DNA of 64,000 nt. Origin: Tetranychus cinnabarinus. Its lineage: Eukaryota; Arthropoda; Arachnida; Trombidiformes; Tetranychidae. The notes beneath the pieces are model-generated. The model had not been told where the DNA came from. It ran no database searches and worked only from the letters and a program-made list of their open reading frames with translations. The translations under genes and the position numbers were made by a program. Shown piece by piece: positions 41,559 to 53,723 of the stretch (the stretch's first letter is position 1; every line of letters starts with the position of its first letter). Location of the stretch: assembly GCA_022266195.1 (NCBI GenBank), contig WHVY01000001.1, forward strand, positions 7,254,001 to 7,318,000. Reading direction: 5' to 3'.

Positions 41559-42499
41559 AGAAATGCTAATTGATTAAGCAACAACAAAAATTGTCATTCG
41601 ACTTCGAAAAACTTCGAAAAGAAAAACTCAGTGTTATTCATCAACCCTTTCGAATTGAAAATTTTTCGAAACTCAACTTTTGGAGAATTTTAACGACTGT
41701 AGAATTTTAAGTTCTGAAAGCAATTTTCCTTCATCGAATGTCGTCAACATCGAATTTTTCAAATCACAAAAATATGTCTAAACTTTGAAATTATCTCATT
41801 CTAAGTTTGAATCATTGCTCGAGTTTCTAGAATTTCCCTTTTTTTAAAACAAATAACTTTTGTAAAACGATATTGAAACAGGATTGGAGCATGCGAATGC
41901 TTGATTTGGAATTGAATGTTCAGTGAATTATTCCAATGATTCGAAAAGAATTGAATTGCAATTTGAACTCGAGTTTGAAAATCAATTGAGAATAGAAGTT
42001 GTGTGAAAAGCAGCGAAAATGGTAAACTTGATGTTAACCTTTTCCACTCTCTGATTGAATTGAAGATATGTAATACATGAACAGTCAACATGTTTTCATG
42101 TATCAACTTCCTGCAAGATGAAATGATGAACAGGGAGGGATGAATGTATTGAGAGAGAATCTGTGATGAATCTGTGTAAAGGAAAAAAATTGTCTTTCGT
42201 TTTATTAACACTTGACATAAACACTAGTCGAGACGCTCTTCTATTCAGATTAAATGTATTAATGTTGTTGTTGTTGTTTTATTCGCTTCTTTTCTTGTTT
42301 TCTCTCAGAACTTTTCTCTTGATATACTGTCACTCTTATCAGATTTCATTGTAACTTTCATGTCAAGATGATAACAATGAAACCCTTCATCAACTTTATT
42401 ATCACCAAACATCATCTGTTTATCATTTTGTTTTTACTCGTTCACTAGACGTTATTATCATCATCATGATCGTCATAAACATGCCCCAATTGTCAAGAG

Positions 42500-42754
42500 A
42501 TGATGAAATCGAACAATCTTTTTTACTCTTTTCTCAGCATCTTTTTTCTTCTCCTATCGGTAAAGGGAGAAAGCGAGACTCAACAAGAGATTATCACAAC
42601 GATTGAAAATCAATTCTTTCAATTTTCTCATCAACATTTAACGAATGAATTGGAGCAAATTTGCATTCCCATGAGAAGAGAAAACAAAAGAATTTCGAAA
42701 TTTGCAAAAGTATTTTTCTTCGAATTCCCATTCATCGCCTCGTTGAGCTTATAA
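42500..42754 (+). CDS. Candidate open frame with signal-peptide-like start (84 codons)
   Basis: ATG at 42500. Residues 1-23 are a textbook-looking signal peptide (LFYSFLSIFFLLLSVKG), followed by a charged region (ESETQQEIITTIENQFF). It lies only 333 bases upstream of the first Ig exon. However, the two usable donor-like GTs in frame (after TCG and after AAA) are both phase 0, while the Ig exon at 43088 needs a phase 1 partner. It is therefore not a simple alternative first exon. It is unrecognised and may be chance. Confidence 0.18.
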   Translation: MMKSNNLFYSFLSIFFLLLSVKGESETQQEIITTIENQFFQFSHQHLTNELEQICIPMRRENKRISKFAKVFFFEFPFIASLSL

Positions 42755-43087
42755 TGAATGAAATTAAATATTTCGCAAGACTTCTAGTCAGTCTAACGAA
42801 TCGCAATTTATTATGATAAAACAGTTTCAATTGTTGATTAAACTCTAAACTGTTCATCCTTCAGATTTACATGTTTACTTTAAGACAAAAATTGATCTCG
42901 AACTTCAAATATGATTCAAAATGCAATTTTAAATCAAAGATGATTGTTGTTCACAGAATGGATCAGTTTCTGTTAAATCTTCAACGGTTTCAGGCAAATT
43001 TTCATGTCTTACGGTCGAAAAGTTGATTAATTATTTCTCATGAAAACAATTTTCGACTAACAAAATTTTTCTTTTCCACTTGAACAG

Positions 43088-43234
43088 CCTCACTTAGCTA
43101 TACCGCTGTTGTCCGTGGTAAGGCAGCCTTACCCTGTCATGTAACCACATCGACTCCCGATGACTCGGTGGCTCTCATCTTGTGGTACAAGGACGATGCT
43201 CTAGCACCAATTTATACCTTAGACGCTCGTAAAG
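43088..43234 (+). CDS. Sidestep-like Ig receptor, exon 2 (V-type Ig domain, first part)
   Basis: Acceptor TTGAACAG|CC and donor AAAG|GTAAGC. The exon is 147 bases and symmetric phase 1-1. The product shows the first half of a V-set Ig domain: an A'/B-strand region (TAVVRGKAALPC) with the B-strand cysteine, and the C-strand core tryptophan in LILWYKDDALAPIYTLDARK. The phrase WYKD..APIY.D.R is typical of the first Ig domain of Sidestep-family axon-guidance receptors, cell-surface proteins that bind Beat-type Ig ligands in insects. GC content and codon complexity are visibly higher than in the flanking intron. The missing half of the domain is supplied by the exons at 53679 and 54548. Confidence 0.88.
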
Positions 43235-44465
43235 GTAAGCAAAGACTAATTTCCATTGAATTAACCAAACAGAAAAAACTCAACAATTGACTAATTAATC
43301 ACCATGGAATTCAATTTCCTTTGGAGATGAAAAAAAGTCTAGTTCCTCTCATCATGATTGTTTCCTAGGAACCTCGAAAATTAAAAATTTTCCCCAACCA
43401 ACATTATCTTAGGACAAAAGACAAACAGCAAGAACATGACTTTCAACTACAAAACTATTGATTAAACTCGTTGAATCGTTCAACTTGCAAATGTCCAATA
43501 TCGAGTAAACCTTACCCTTAGACTTGTTTAATCAAAATGAACTTTCCTCAATTAGCTCACAATCGAAGTAAATTGTTTCTCTATGCACTATAATTTGATT
43601 CCTGGTTGACTTAATCAACTTAAATTGTATTGATTAACTTTTCCCTGAATCTTCCATGTACATTAACCTTTACGTCTTTCTCAATCAAATTCAATCAATG
43701 ATTAATTTGCCCTGAAAAAAAGAGAGAAAACAGAAGAAGCAAAAGAATGGGCAAAAAAAGTGAAAACTTGATGTAAATTAAGGTAGACAACAAGACAACA
43801 AGAGTGCAAGATTGAAAGACAAATAATTGGTGGAAATAAATTAACTGAAAAGATTAAAGGATAATTAGTAATAAAATACAAAAATGGTTTAAGCAAAGGT
43901 AAGAAAAAAGTTGAAGCGCGCAAAGCGTAACAAAAAACTTTGCATCCCTTAATCATAGTGTGTGTGTGTTGAGCATAATTAAATATGTACACAATTAAAT
44001 GAGTCATCATCACCAGCACTTGATTATGTGTCAAAATGATTAGCATGATTAATATAATAATCAAGGAATTGAGTGAAGAAGAGAAAGGTGAATAAAGAAG
44101 GAATAATTATATTGAAAGAGAGAAGAAGAAAAACATTAAACTTGTGCAGGCATAACCAGGGAGTGAAGGTGAAACTTGGTGGGTTAAAGAGCACACAAGA
44201 GTGGCTAAGCACTTTGTTTCATTGTGTGCATGTTATACTATTAGCTAATTAATCAACAATTTTTAATGAGCTTCAGTGTAAAAGATGAATGCAAACAAAG
44301 TGAAAAAGTAAAATTAATGAATAAATGTCAAACCAGAAACATTGAATCAACAAATTAATCAGATAAATTTTTGTTAACTTTTCTCTTCTTTTTTGCCGCA
44401 TCCCTTGCCAACAGTTAGCTTGGAGTAACCAAGGGTTACATTTAATTGTAAAACAATGCTTTTAA

Positions 44466-44530
44466 TATTAATGGCAATAATGATGATAATGATGATAATT
44501 TTGATGATAATAGTGATAATAATTATGGTA
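44466..44530. repeat. GATAAT/GATGAT-rich imperfect repeat
   Basis: Interrupted units of GATGATAAT and GATAATA across about 65 bases. Confidence 0.7.
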
Positions 44531-45059
44531 ACGTTAAACGATGATAATGAAAATTGGATGAAAAAAGTTGATTGGATAACTTTGGATGAATCAGTTATTT
44601 AAATGGATTGATAATCTAAATGAATATCTTTTCTCTCTGTGAATATTTCTTCATCCGTTTACTTTTTTTTCCATCCAATTCTTGTGAGATAATTAATTTT
44701 GTAACAAAATACCAGATTATTGCAGCTTTTATAATTGTCTTGCAGCATTTCCAAATGAATCAATTTCATTTTTACCTTTTTTCTCCTCAAAAAGTGCCAC
44801 ATTTACCATTTCTTTCATTTATACATAATTTCAATGTCTTTGAATGACTCTTTTTTCATGCCTTTTGCTCAATCATAAATGAGCGGTGAAAGATTTAATT
44901 GATTTTTCTTTCCAGGTTTTATTTGGTTCGAAATAGAAATCTTTGATGTTATTGATATTCGCGTTTTTTGAATTTCGAGTGATCAAATAAAGTTATTAGT
45001 TAATAGTAATTTGAGTAAAAGTTGGTGGCAAAACAAAAAGTAATGACTGATTTGGATGA

Positions 45060-45600
45060 TTGACTAGAACGCTATAAATAGTGTTGAAACCATTTGCTGG
45101 TTTTCCGCTTTTATTGTCTTTCTAGAAGTTCTTATGTTTCGGTTCGCTTGAATAGCTAGCAATAATGAAGTAGCGTTATATGATTTAAACAAAGAACATT
45201 ATTGCGACTATTTGAAATTCACGGACATTTGCCTGTCGGTTACTCAGCAGATTGTCGGTATCATAGCACTGAGAGATATAGAATCAAGACTGAGTTAAAG
45301 CTTAGTCGGGTCATTTCAGAATTCAACACTCAACTGAAGACCACTACTCGAGTTGTTAATTAGTTAGAAGCTTAATTAAAAGTTACATTAGTTAAAAGTG
45401 TGTATTTGACAAGCTCTTTGGTTCTTCATAGAAAGCCGTGCCGGAGAAGCTTGTACTAATCTGAATTTTCGACTCAAAAATTCTCAGATGCAGAGCCGAT
45501 TGAAAGACGAAAGTAAAAGACTTTAAATAATTGCCGGAATATTTAAACTTGCTCGCAGTCGCACACTGTAAGTAAACACTCAAATTAAAATTATTCAATT
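45060..45600. other. Complex island, unassigned
   Basis: Sequence of higher complexity than its surroundings. A 68-codon minus-strand frame (45392-45598) is not recognised. It is probably a decayed repeat. Confidence 0.25.
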
Positions 45601-48600
45601 TCTTCAGAACTAAATGTTATCATTTCGTTTAAAGTAACAAACTCGGAAATCGTTGCAATTAGTTTGTCATAAATCAAGCTGACCATAACATCAATCAATT
45701 GAAGAATTATTTTATTCCATGATTGACATTATCGATCATTTTCTTGATTCTCTTCCTTTAACCAAATTCATTGAAATAAATTCTTGTTTTACTTTATTTC
45801 GCTTCTTTTCTCTTCTCTTCGTATTTTGATAAATTCAATTTTCATTCATTCAACTCGGTATCCATTATTAATATGGTTTTTATTTTCGTTTCATTGTTCA
45901 ATTCTCATGTATAGTTCATGTTCAGTAGTGCTACTCTACCAAATAACGAGAGTAAAACAGAGAGAGAAAAAAAGTGAAGAAAAAAGGAAAAGAAAAAAGA
46001 GGAGAAAATTAATCAATGATCCTTAAAACAAATGGAAAACTGAATTTATCTTTCTCTTTATTCGTTCGCCTTCCATGATAATTTATTAAGAACATTATTA
46101 GTAACATTATGAGAACATCATTTTCGTCTGAACTTATCTTGTTCAAAAGCAGTAAAAACATAAAGTTCATCATCATCATAATCATCATCATGAGTTAGTT
46201 TCAGATTCTTCTATGTGAACTGAATTCTCAAAATCATTCTCAGAATCATTTTCATGCAACTGTTTTAAACCTTAAATTGGCTTGAATTATGAGTGCATAT
46301 TTTTTCCTCTTTCATCCACTTTCAACATTTTTCAACATTTCAGACAATTTCTTCTTCTTCACTTCACAATTTCACCGTCATTATTTTCATCAACTTTTGC
46401 TCAATTGAAATTTGTGAAGCAAAAAAACATTTCAAACCAATTTGCAAGATAATCCAAAAATTCGAAAAAAACGCAAAGAAAAAAATTCCCGCCAATCGAA
46501 ATGCTCAGCTAATCTGGTGAAGAAAAAAGTTGAGAAAATTGACAGAAATGATTACAATTTCAACTCGAAACAAAAACGAAACTCTAAACTTGATACTTTT
46601 TCGAAACGAAAGCAAACTCGAAAAGGTAAACAAATGATTACATTGATAATAACAAGGTATTAAATCAAATTAAACCAATTATTCAACTCATTATCATGCA
46701 AAAGTTTACGTTAATTCACTAGAGATCAGTCTAGCCCAAAACAGGGAAAAGAGTTGCTCTTGTTTCCTTTTCCAACAAATCATTTGTTTCACATTGCATT
46801 CAAAAATGAATCGTATCTTTGCATCTTCAGAACTTGCTTTCAATCATGTTTTGCCTCCCTGTTAACCTGAGCTTATACCATCTTCTTTATCCAATTTTGA
46901 TCCTCCGGTTTCTCCTCTTCTGGTTCCATCTCTTTTTATCATCTTTTTTTCTCTCTTTTCTCAATTTTTCCATTTCTTTTCGTTGCTCTTTCCTACTTGA
47001 CAGGCAACAGGAAGATGAATAACTTGTATTTATTTAGCATTTATTGTTAATACTTTTCAAGGTAACCCAAAGCTTTATCTCACTCCCAGCTTACCTTTAT
47101 CATTTTACCATTTGATTCCAATTCATGATTCGAGTAACCATATTTATATCCTTTTTCCACGTTTTCTCTTCCTTGTTTGCTATCATTCTCATATTGACTC
47201 ACTTGTTTGAGTTTACCTTTTTCACGATATTTTTGACATTTAACTTCTTTTTATCCTTCAAATTTACCGTCAAATTCCCATGAGAAATTGAGTTTTTCTG
47301 TTTTCTTTTTTCTCTCGTCTTCTCTTTACCTTTTTTTTCCTTCTTGGACAAATTTTTGCAGCTTGAAATGGAGTAAAGGTGAATTAGGAATGAGATGATA
47401 ATGATGAAAGAAAAACAAGGCGAATTAAAGGGAAAGATGAAAGAAAGGAAAAGATGCTGAAAATGCTAAACAAGTTCGAAGAGTTTACTTTTTTCTTTTT
47501 CTTTCACCAACACTGGCTTTCCAATGGTTTGCTTGATAATCAGATTTAAAGTGAATTAAAGCCAGTCTTCTGTTCATTTTGTTTTTCTACTCTCCTTTAA
47601 TGGCTATCAAAGTATCTTTCAATTGCTCTTTCATTTTTTCTTTTCTCTTCTTCTTCTTCTTCTTCCCTGCGCTTCTTTTACTTTGACTTGAAATGGCAAA
47701 TATCTTTAGCCAACCTAATCATCATCATAACATGTATCATTACCAATCGACCTCTGGTGGCTATTATCAATGATGATAATGATAATGATGATGATGCTCG
47801 AGTCAAATGAAGAAACATAATAAAGCAAAGTTAACTTTACTCGGTGTAATATCAGCTAATTAAAGATATGATTAAAGTTTTGCTTTTCTTGTTTCAACGA
47901 AAGGCAACTTTAAATGACTGCAAGTTGAGCATTGAAACCAAGTTGTTTAATGGATGTTAAGGGTTGATATGGAGTGATTGAGGTAGAAAGGGAAGAACAA
48001 GGTTGCAAAAGAATGTTTCCTTTTCGTCTTCTTCTCTTGAAATGCATCTACAGAAGGGGAATATGTTTATCTCTCTTTATCTTCATCTTCTCCCGTCTCT
48101 TCTTCTTCTTCTTCTCTCTTTACCTCTGTTGATATTGAGATATAATGGATAGAAAATCCCTTCAATTTTCATCAACTTTTAAAAGATATCTTTTACTCTT
48201 AAATTGGAGATAAAGGATAACAGGAATAGGTTGATGGATTGGGTGAAATGGGTAAATGAAATAGAAGCCAAATAGATGATTGAAGAGAAACTGCATGTTG
48301 AGAAGGATGATTCAAAGTGAAGGTTGAATGAGAAAAGATAAATACCGATTGAGAGACATGAAAAGCATTTGATTGAGACTAACTTTTCAAAAATTGTCAT
48401 CGATTGAAATACGTTTTTACTCGTAACTTTCAGTTGTTGTGCAAAATCTTCTTTATTTTATCCAAATTTTCACTGGGAATAGCTATTATTATTAGCAAGC
48501 TAACAGGTAGAAATGGTTGAAGCTTCTGGGTTAACTCAATTTTGTATAGAAATGTTTGCTAGTTAAACCTTCAAACAGTGATTCGAGATGAAAAACTTGC

Positions 48601-50667
48601 GCCATCGGCATCAACATTCGATTCGATGGTAAGGTTAGCTTCATTCTCGATGCGATTCTTTCAAGATGTTTCAAGATGGTTTTCTTTTTCCGTGATGAGA
48701 CAGAAGGGAAGTTTTGCTATTTCAATATTCAGTGTTGAATTGCAGAGGATCATCAACAGTTAGTTGATTTAATCTCGTTTTTTTCCTCTCAATATTGTTC
48801 TCTTGAAAAGAGAATTAAGATGATGAAAGCAATGAGAACTGAAAGAGTTTCCAGGGCAACTCAATGAGATATTACCTTAACAATGAAATGAAACGAGTTA
48901 AGTATTTAAGTACATCAGTAAAAGTAAACTGTGACAAGAAAAGTCAATTAAAACGAGTCTCGATTTCACCAGCAAAAATAATTATCGGATTGAAAAGATT
49001 CTGCTCTCGAAACAAATTGATAACCTATTTTTTGAAACCACTTTTGATGTTATTATTGAAAATGATTGGAATGAATAATGATACGGAATGCACCTTATTT
49101 CATGGATCATTGAGTTGTCTTGAAAAGTTTACTCATTCCAAGGGTTCTATTTGTTTCTCATCATTTTCTCTTTTCCTTTCCTTCCTTGAATTTCGATTTT
49201 TGTTTTTTCTCTTCTCTTTTTTTACGGTCAACTTTGACTTTGCTGAGCTTTTCTCATTTCACTGTCTATTCCTTTTCTCTCTTGTCCAAACAACAGTCAA
49301 GACGAACAAATGTGATTGATTCCAAATTTTCTGATGGATTATTCAGGTTATTCACATTGGAATCGACTAAATTATTCTCTCCTTATCTTTGTCACCATTT
49401 TTCTTCTCCTCTTTCCTCATCCTCATCAACTTCTCCTCTGATTTCACCTTTTCTTCATCCTTTCCTTGGTATTATTTTTCGTTGATATCAAATTACATCA
49501 ATCACAACGTAAAGATTGTCCTTTTCTGTAACGATATCAAAAACAATTTAAAAAGGATTACATGACTCATGATGAAAGAAATGGAAAACAAAGAAAACGC
49601 TGAAATTAAAAGTGTTGCCAATGGTGAAACATTGAACATTCGTTCAACGATTTTCGAAGAGAAAATATTCTTTTTTTTCTTAGGTTACACAAAACCTTGA
49701 ATTATGAGGAAAAATCAGTTCTTCTGAGAAACAATTTTCAGTTGTAGCGTAAAAGATAACGATTTCGGGGAGAAAAATCATTGATTGAAAAAAAAGTGAA
49801 AATGATTATAATTTAGCTTGTCTTGCTTCTCGTTGTGTGTGCAATAATGAAAAGAGTAACTTGAGTAATTATTACAATCAATATCTAGAAACCTTTTGAT
49901 ATTTTTTGCTTTTTCTGTTTTTTTCTGTTTTTTGCTGTTTTTTTTCGTTTCCTATTTTCCCTTTTTATTTCATCTCATTTTGACTTGCTTTTTTCTAATC
50001 ATTATCATCAACTCAATTGTTGTTATCATTAATTTAATTAGCCAATTACATGTGAATAGTGATTTAAAACAATTTCAACATTGAATGAGAAAAGTAAGGA
50101 AAAAACAATATTATCCAATGAGAAAAGTTGGTTAACTGAAACTTCTCATGAATGATTCGCAACTCTCTATTGATCAAGTTAAAGTTAGTTTTCCACTGAA
50201 AACAAAATTCATGCAACGGAATGGAAACCTTATCATCTCTAAACTGTATTTGATTCGGAGAAAGCAAATTACTGCGATCAATGCAAATGGTAAGATTACA
50301 AAATAAACGAAGAGCCTTTTTTCCTCCTTATCGAGTAAGGACTCTTATTATTAAAAATTAAAGCATTATTACAAAATCTTTTAACATGAGATTTTTTAGT
50401 TATGGGATTTTGAGATCAAAAAGGGCAACTTTAAATATCAAGATAAAAATCAAAACCTTTCATAGTTCTTCTGTGAACGTGACTTTCTGCTGTCTTTGAA
50501 TAAGAGATTTTATCCTTTGATTTCCTGAAATGACCTTATTCTTGAAACAGAAAATTGTTCGATCGATCTAAAGCATAATAAATCGATGCATACTAATAAC
50601 AGAAGGTCAAAAATTATGAAATGATCTCTAAAGTCTTCCTGCGCGATTCACGAAAAATGTCCTAGCA

Positions 50668-50687
50668 TGACCTTGACCTTGAAATAT
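50668..50687. repeat. TGACCTTGACCTTGAAATAT repeat-family copy
   Basis: Core TGACCTTGACCTTGAAATAT. Related cores occur at 11218, 51577, 55546 and 58436, each inside a more complex island. It lies about 300 bases left of the 53-bp inverted-repeat structure. Confidence 0.5.
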
Positions 50688-51180
50688 GACAAAAGATATC
50701 GAAAAGATACAAAAAAGCCAAAACTGCTGTAATTTTGATTCGCATCTTCACTCAATAATTTGTGCAAACAGTTGCGACTTTTCAGAGAACTCGTGCGTCT
50801 CAAAATTCTCGAAAAACAATCAAATCAGTATTAATATTAGAAAATAAATAATAATAAAATTAATAATAGAAAAGAATGTACAAAATTCTTGTTGATTTAA
50901 TTTCGAAAAAAATGTGTTCTTTCTTATTCTTGAAAAATCTTAAACCAAACAGTACTTCAATCACTCAGACTTTTGACACACATATACAGCTATCTTTACC
51001 GATGTTAAACGGCTATATCTTGTCCTGTGATTGACCTTGATTAGGCAAGTCAATGTGTTACAATATTTCTTATCTATGTGTCATGATAAAAATTGGCGAG
51101 ACCCAGAAAATGAGAAAAACATTTACTTGAGAACACGCGGTAGATAACACCACAATCGCTTTGAAAAGCCAAATTCTAAA

Positions 51181-51435
51181 TTGTTAAATTTAAATTCAAC
51201 TCATTGTCATACAAGATGTCTGATCTTTACACTTTTAGAGTTTTTATTAATTCTGAATATCATCGTTCGCGTTGAAATAAATTTAACCCGTGCTAATTCT
51301 CAACAAATTTTTGCCGACTTGGGAATAAATAATAATTTTAGAATGAGTTATGAATTACCAGACGAAGTTTTGGATTTCGGAACCATCCGAACTCGGATTA
51401 TGAGCTCTGGAAATCGTGCATTTTATGTGAATTAA
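51181..51435 (+). CDS. Unrecognised 84-codon open frame inside the inverted-repeat element
   Basis: The nominal first codon is TTG; the first ATGs (at about 51214 and 51343) are in other frames or internal, so the start is unclear. Residues 14-32 are hydrophobic (LIFTLLEFLLILNIIVRV). They are followed by a coding-looking polar segment (ANSQQIFADLGINNNFRM, then a Glu/Asp-rich stretch). I know no family match. It may be an exon fragment or the carried sequence of the element, or chance. Confidence 0.2.
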   Translation: MLNLNSTHCHTRCLIFTLLEFLLILNIIVRVEINLTRANSQQIFADLGINNNFRMSYELPDEVLDFGTIRTRIMSSGNRAFYVN

Positions 51436-51576
51436 ATTCTCAAATTAAAATGTGGATAACTCATGAAGCACGTATGTAAGAGTGACGCAACTGAACCAGC
51501 ACGATTATTAGAGTTTGAAAATTATCATGTGACCTTAGTTTGACCTCTAATATTGTTAGGAACGATTTCCGACAAA

Positions 51577-51607
51577 TGACCTTGAATGACTTTGACCTTG
51601 GAATATA
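51577..51607. repeat. TGACCTTG-type repeat-family copy
   Basis: TGACCTTGAATGACTTTGACC followed by TTGGAATATAGCAAATAA. The last part matches 11218-11240 closely. Confidence 0.5.
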
Positions 51608-52346
51608 GCAAATAAGTATAGGCGGAATTTTCTTATAAGAAATCTGAGGCCTCAAGGTCAATGACAGGACAAGATATAGCCGTTTAACATCGGTAAAGAT
51701 AGCTGAATAGCCCTGTACATTCAATTTTTGAACAAATCTCATGTATGAGATTAGTCTATAAGTTTTCATTCAAGTTTGATGAACAAAAAAGTAATAGTTG
51801 AATAAAATTGATGAAAATTTTTGCCGTTTCTAAGTTTTGTTGCAAATCGATTGAAACAATTTTCAATCCTAGTTGAAGTTTAAATAGTTGCGATAAAGCT
51901 AACAAATAGTTTGACAATGATAAAGAATGTCTCGTCTTTGAAAATACAGAACAAAAAAGATAAACTATAAGAGAAAATAGAAAAATAAAAAAGTAGAATT
52001 TGCGAATAAAGAATGAGTCGAAAGAAAAAGTAAATGCTTACGATCATTTATTTATCCTTTTCACATTCACTCGATTCACCAAGAGTAACATGGAGGAAAA
52101 CAAAAGTTTTGCAAATACAATTTGCATTGAGAATAATGAATTCAATGATATCTTTTCATTTGATGATCATCATCATGATCATCAGTTAAAATAACCACAT
52201 TTAACGTTTACCTTTTATAAATATATATTTCTTCTTCCATGAACACATCAATCTGATAAATGATATTATATTTAATTCTTGAGACTGAAACTGATTACCT
52301 TGTAAAGGTAAAAGGCTTGAGAAAGGAAAGGATAAAGAAAAGGCCA

Positions 52347-52372
52347 AGAGAGAGAGAGAGAGAGAGAGAGAG
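52347..52372. repeat. (AG)n microsatellite
   Basis: Thirteen AG units. Confidence 0.95.
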
Positions 52373-53678
52373 GAGAAGAAAAAACAAGTTTTACTCTTTT
52401 TTTATGCCAACAAGATCATGATGATGAAGATGAAAAAGAATCTTCTAACCTTTTTTTGCCTCTTCGCCATTGAAACCATCATTAAATTGCCTTTTACTTC
52501 TCTTGTCAAGAATCTTGCAAACATCATTCTTTTTCTTTTACCTTTTTTTCTGCTCCCTTTTATTCATCTTTAACATTCTCAAGTATCGCATTCTGAACGG
52601 AAAAACATGGAATATCACTTTTTGTTTCAATGAATATTGTAAACTAGAGTTGTATGTAACTGACACTAAGAAATGGATAAAATGTATATAAATATACAAT
52701 ATAAAGGATAAGACGAAAAGGCAATGAAAGATGAAAAAAAAGGAAATGACAAAAGTTTTTCTTCGCCCAAAGAATCAGTTGAACAACAGTAAAAATGGAC
52801 ATTTGATATCAAAGCCTTTCCTTTGCAACCAAAGTAGAGTTACTTTACCAAGTATTTATCAAAAGGAATAAATTTTCTGAATGGAAATTCCATTTGGAAC
52901 ATTTTTTAAGAGAAAAATTTCAGAACTTCATTTCGATCATTCCAAGAACGATTCTCTATCATTCTTTTCTTTCAACGGAAAAATGATTTTTTCACCTTTT
53001 TGATTTTCGCTCATTCGGTTTTTTGCCGTCGATCTGTTGGATTCAGTTTAAACTATTTCTCTATTAAAACTTGAAATGTCAATGGAAGCATTTTAATCTT
53101 TTGATTCATGTAAAACTGATTCAATTTCAACGGTAATAACTCAGGGAATTGTCGAGTAAATAAAATCACTATCAATTTGGAATAATTTATTTTCTTTTTT
53201 ATCACCATTTTGTCAACATTTCAATTGGTATGATTATAAAATGAAAAAGAAACGATTTGATCGACAATGAATAAACAAATTGGAAAAAGCAATCAAAAAG
53301 TAAACTTGAAATTCATCGTGCTTGTTGTAACAGTCGAGTCTGCTTTAAATCAATGTTTATCACGAAAACAAATTTCAAAAGAAAATAAGTCAAGATCAAG
53401 GTTAAGATTCTTTATTCTGTATTCTTAATGGTCTAAACACTATTATTGTACTTGTATTAGTTTCTCCCATGTGAAGGTTAATCCCGAGTTGAAAGCCTTT
53501 TCAACTGTTAAACTGTTGTCTTTTACCCAAGATAATCATGATGATGAGTCTTTCCGTGAAAACATTTGAAAAGTCAATTAATTTACAAGCGACAAAATGG
53601 TTCGCCATTATATTTTACTCTTTACATTCAATGAATAAATAATAATCTTTTTTCTTTTCCAAAAATCTCGCCATTTAG

Positions 53679-53723
53679 GAACATTGGATCAAGCACGAAC
53701 ACTGATTGCAACTGTTCTTCAAG
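53679..53723 (+). CDS. Sidestep-like Ig receptor, exon 3 (45-base microexon)
   Basis: Acceptor CCATTTAG|GA and donor CAAG|GTAAGA. It is exactly 45 bases, phase 1-1. The join gives ...DARK-GTLDQARTLIATVLQ-GRAFFN..., which fits between the C'/C'' region and the D strand of the first Ig domain, where Sidestep relatives carry a comparable segment with an Ala-Arg pair. Being symmetric, the microexon could be skipped without a frameshift, which would delete 15 residues from the ligand-facing part of the domain. Support is the splice sites, the phase and the fit to the family. Confidence 0.8.

Larger units (their letters stand above)
398..43087 (+). other. Putative intron 1 of the Sidestep-like gene (about 42.7 kb)
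   Basis: It begins GTAAGC and ends AACAG. Most of it is AT-rich low-complexity sequence: GAA/GAT/AAT purine-rich and CTT/CAT/ATC pyrimidine-rich tracts in alternating blocks, and homopolymer-like A or T runs. Islands of more complex sequence stand out at about 1500-1700, 10980-11505, 14080-14420, 20500-20700, 24330-24790, 31240-32400, 36480-36760 and 40020-40510; these are probably decayed repeats or unrecognised exons. Most open frames of 60-200 codons here arise because pyrimidine-rich strands lack stop codons. Recurrent short motifs (CTGGGAGT and AAAGGTAAA, either strand) are scattered through it. Confidence 0.5.
50987..51705. mobile_element. Putative small element with 53-bp inverted repeats
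   Basis: Bases 50987-51039 and 51653-51705 are reverse complements over 53 bp with one mismatch, beginning CAGCTATCTTTACCGATG and ending at TTGACCTTG. The homology stops abruptly on both sides of each arm. The enclosed 613 bp contain an 84-codon plus-strand frame (51181-51435) and a TGACCTTG-family sequence (51577-51607). No clear target duplication is visible (ATA left, AATA right). It may be a non-autonomous DNA transposon, or one repeat inserted twice in opposite orientation. Confidence 0.45.
43235..53678 (+). other. Intron 2 of the Sidestep-like gene (about 10.4 kb)
   Basis: Starts GTAAGC and ends CATTTAG. AT-rich, with purine/pyrimidine blocks, a GAT/AAT-rich tract at 44466-44530, a more complex island at 45060-45600, and the inverted-repeat structure at 50987-51705. 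No additional Ig exon was found in it. Confidence 0.7.

Noticed and set aside
42500..42754. Signal-peptide-like frame as an alternative first exon of the Ig receptor
   Set aside because: Its donor-like sites are both phase 0, whereas the Ig exon at 43088 requires a phase 1 upstream exon. Kept only as a low-confidence separate frame.
48864..49485. Overlapping plus-strand frames of 151 and 121 codons
   Set aside because: Two frames are open over the same pyrimidine-rich segment; the products are Phe/Ser/Leu-rich with no motif.
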